Shown here one piece after another: positions 4,545-5,919 of a stretch of 5,919 bases of DNA. The stretch is from Verrucomicrobiota bacterium (GTDB lineage: Bacteria > Verrucomicrobiota > Verrucomicrobiia > Verrucomicrobiales > Akkermansiaceae): the NCBI GenBank assembly GCA_026397695.1, contig JAPLUJ010000648.1:1-5919 (forward strand), in the 5' to 3' direction. Numbering within the stretch: the stretch's first letter is position 1; each line of letters starts with the position of its first letter. The notes under the pieces were generated by a model. The model saw nothing but the letters and a program-made list of their open reading frames with translations, was not told the origin of the DNA and did no database searches. A program made the translations under genes and the position numbers.

Positions 4545-5919
4545 ATGTCCTCACCGCAGACATCCCCGCTGGGTTGGCCCCAACCCCAGGGTCTTTGGCA
4601 CCCTTCGTACGAAAAAGACGCGTGCGGCGTCGGTTTCATTGCTCACCTCAAGGGCCGCCGTTCCCATGACATCATCGTGAAGACCCTCACGATGAACGCG
4701 CAAATGGACCATCGGGGGGCCAGCGGATCAGACCCGGCCACCGGCGACGGTGCCGGTATCTTCGTGCAAATGCCCGATAAATTCCTGCGCAAGGAAATGG
4801 CCAAAAAGGGCATCGAACTGCCACCCGAAGGATCCTACGGTTCGGGTTTGGTGTTCTTCCCGCCGGATACCAGCGAGCGTGAGGCCGCCATGCAGGTCTT
4901 TGAAATCGTCATCCGCGAAGAGGGCCAGCAATTCATCGGTTGGCGCACCGTGCCGGTCCACAGCCGGATTCTCGGCAGGACCTCGGGCCGCTACGAGCCC
5001 AACATCAAGCAGGTGTTCATTGGCAAAAACCCGGACATCACCGATCCGCTGGAGTTCGAGCGCGTCCTCTACGTCATCCGCAAGCGCGTGGCCTACTGGA
5101 TCAGCCACAACGAGGTGCCTAACAAATATCGCGACGTCCACGGCACCAAGGCCAACAAGTTCCCGGGCGCGGACTACCATTACGTCACCAATCTATCCGC
5201 ACGCACGATGATCTACAAGGGCATGCTCACGTCCTGCCAGTTGTCCGAGTATTTCCCGGACTTCCATGATCCCGATTTTGAATCCGCTCTGGCGCTCATG
5301 CACACCCGGTTTTCTACCAACACCTTTCCGAGTTGGTCCCGCGCCCACCCGAATCGTTTCATCGCCCACAACGGTGAGATCAACACCGTCATGGGCAACG
5401 CCAACTTCATGAAAGCCCGCCAGACACTCTGCCTGAGCGAGCGCTTTCATGGCGACATCTCGCGGATCTTCCCGGTCATCCACGAAGACGGATCGGACTC
5501 GGCCCGCTTCGACAACGCCCTCGAGTTCATGCACCTCGGCGGCTACGATCTGGTTCACGCGATGATGATGATGATTCCCGAACCATGGGAACGCCACACC
5601 CTGATGGATGAGGAGAAAAAGGCGTTCTATGAATTCCACGCCTGCATGATGGAACCGTGGGACGGCCCAGCTTCCATCACCTTCTCCGACGGCCAGCAGA
5701 TCGGTGCCGTGCTCGACCGCAACGGCCTGCGCCCGAGCCGCTATTATGTCACTGAAGACGACCTCGTCATCATGGCCTCCGAAGTCGGCGTCATCCCCGA
5801 CCTCGATCCCGCCTCGATCGTCCACAAAGGCCGCCTGCGCCCGGGCCGCATGTTCCTCGTGGACATGCAGGAAGGCCGCATCATTCCCGACGCGGAAATC
5901 AAGCAGCGCGTCTGCTCCG
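4545..5919 (+). CDS. gltB: Glutamate synthase large subunit, N-terminal part (runs off the edge)
   Basis: GltB transfers the amide nitrogen of glutamine to 2-oxoglutarate, giving two glutamates; with glutamine synthetase it forms the main ammonia-assimilation cycle. The 458 codons seen are about a third of a usual subunit of roughly 1,500 residues and cover mainly the class II glutamine amidotransferase domain. The predicted catalytic Cys27 is in KDACGVGFIAHLKGR, so about 26 leader residues would be cleaved to free it, as in other GltB proteins. DHRGASGSDPATGDGAGI follows, then HTRFSTNTFPSW (253-264), HNGEINT (275-281), EDGSDSARFDN (314-324) and DGQQIGAVLDRNGLRPSRY, all hallmarks of the family. 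The central, FMN-binding and glucan-type C-terminal domains lie beyond the window. ATG 4545 is the first plausible start; no Shine-Dalgarno sequence precedes it. Residues HAMMMMIPEPW come from a short GAT/ATG repeat (5561-5575). Confidence 0.96.
   Translation, partial: MSSPQTSPLGWPQPQGLWHPSYEKDACGVGFIAHLKGRRSHDIIVKTLTMNAQMDHRGASGSDPATGDGAGIFVQMPDKFLRKEMAKKGIELPPEGSYGSGLVFFPPDTSEREAAMQVFEIVIREEGQQFIGWRTVPVHSRILGRTSGRYEPNIKQVFIGKNPDITDPLEFERVLYVIRKRVAYWISHNEVPNKYRDVHGTKANKFPGADYHYVTNLSARTMIYKGMLTSCQLSEYFPDFHDPDFESALALMHTRFSTNTFPSWSRAHPNRFIAHNGEINTVMGNANFMKARQTLCLSERFHGDISRIFPVIHEDGSDSARFDNALEFMHLGGYDLVHAMMMMIPEPWERHTLMDEEKKAFYEFHACMMEPWDGPASITFSDGQQIGAVLDRNGLRPSRYYVTEDDLVIMASEVGVIPDLDPASIVHKGRLRPGRMFLVDMQEGRIIPDAEIKQRVCS

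Noticed and set aside
4728..5180. A 150-codon open frame on the minus strand, also antisense to gltB.
   Set aside because: Same reason: it lies wholly within the GltB amidotransferase domain, and its translation shows no motif.
5561..5575. Five GAT repeats in gltB as a possible phase-variable tract.
   Set aside because: It is a trinucleotide repeat inside a coding frame, so length change would not shift the frame, and Met-rich sequence is normal at this point in GltB.
5193..5825. A 210-codon open frame on the minus strand inside gltB.
   Set aside because: It is antisense to strongly conserved GltB sequence; its acidic Val/His-rich translation is what GC-rich coding DNA gives on the opposite strand, with no family resemblance.

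Overview
The window is a piece of a Gram-negative, fairly GC-rich bacterial chromosome. It is mostly conserved housekeeping genes, with one toxin-antitoxin pair. An LPS (Kdo) gene shows a Gram-negative envelope. The style of the CTP synthase and GltB proteins, and the kdsB-pyrG pairing that also occurs in Chlamydia, suggest the PVC superphylum, most likely Verrucomicrobiota. That placement is an inference from memory of the families, not a search result.

Layout, left to right. (1) On the minus strand, a complete WalJ/YycJ-type metallo-beta-lactamase-fold hydrolase (9-785). (2) Divergent from it, on the plus strand, a two-gene type II toxin-antitoxin operon: an AbrB/MazE-like antitoxin (878-1126) and a VapC-like PIN-domain RNase (1123-1530). 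They overlap by ATGA, and a short palindrome sits just before the antitoxin start. (3) Convergent with it, on the minus strand, pyrG (CTP synthase, 1565-3218). It is split into two frames by a 34-bp imperfect tandem duplication at 2524-2591. (4) Upstream of pyrG on the same strand, kdsB (CMP-Kdo synthetase, 3325-4116), with a 106-bp gap holding seven-base-period repeats. (5) A 428-bp divergent intergenic region (4117-4544) with a long dyad, a 30-bp-period direct repeat and a sigma54-like promoter match. (6) On the plus strand, the first 458 codons of gltB (glutamate synthase large subunit), running off the right edge.

The genes connect loosely. PyrG makes CTP from UTP, ATP and glutamine; KdsB uses CTP to activate Kdo for LPS; GltB handles glutamine and glutamate nitrogen. 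The kdsB-pyrG pair therefore links CTP supply with a CTP-using envelope step. The toxin-antitoxin pair is an accessory module set between housekeeping genes.

I do not see a convincing new biological system. The observations most worth a second look are the pyrG duplication/frameshift, whose two units differ in a way that suggests two alleles were joined, and the untested regulatory structure upstream of gltB and of the antitoxin.
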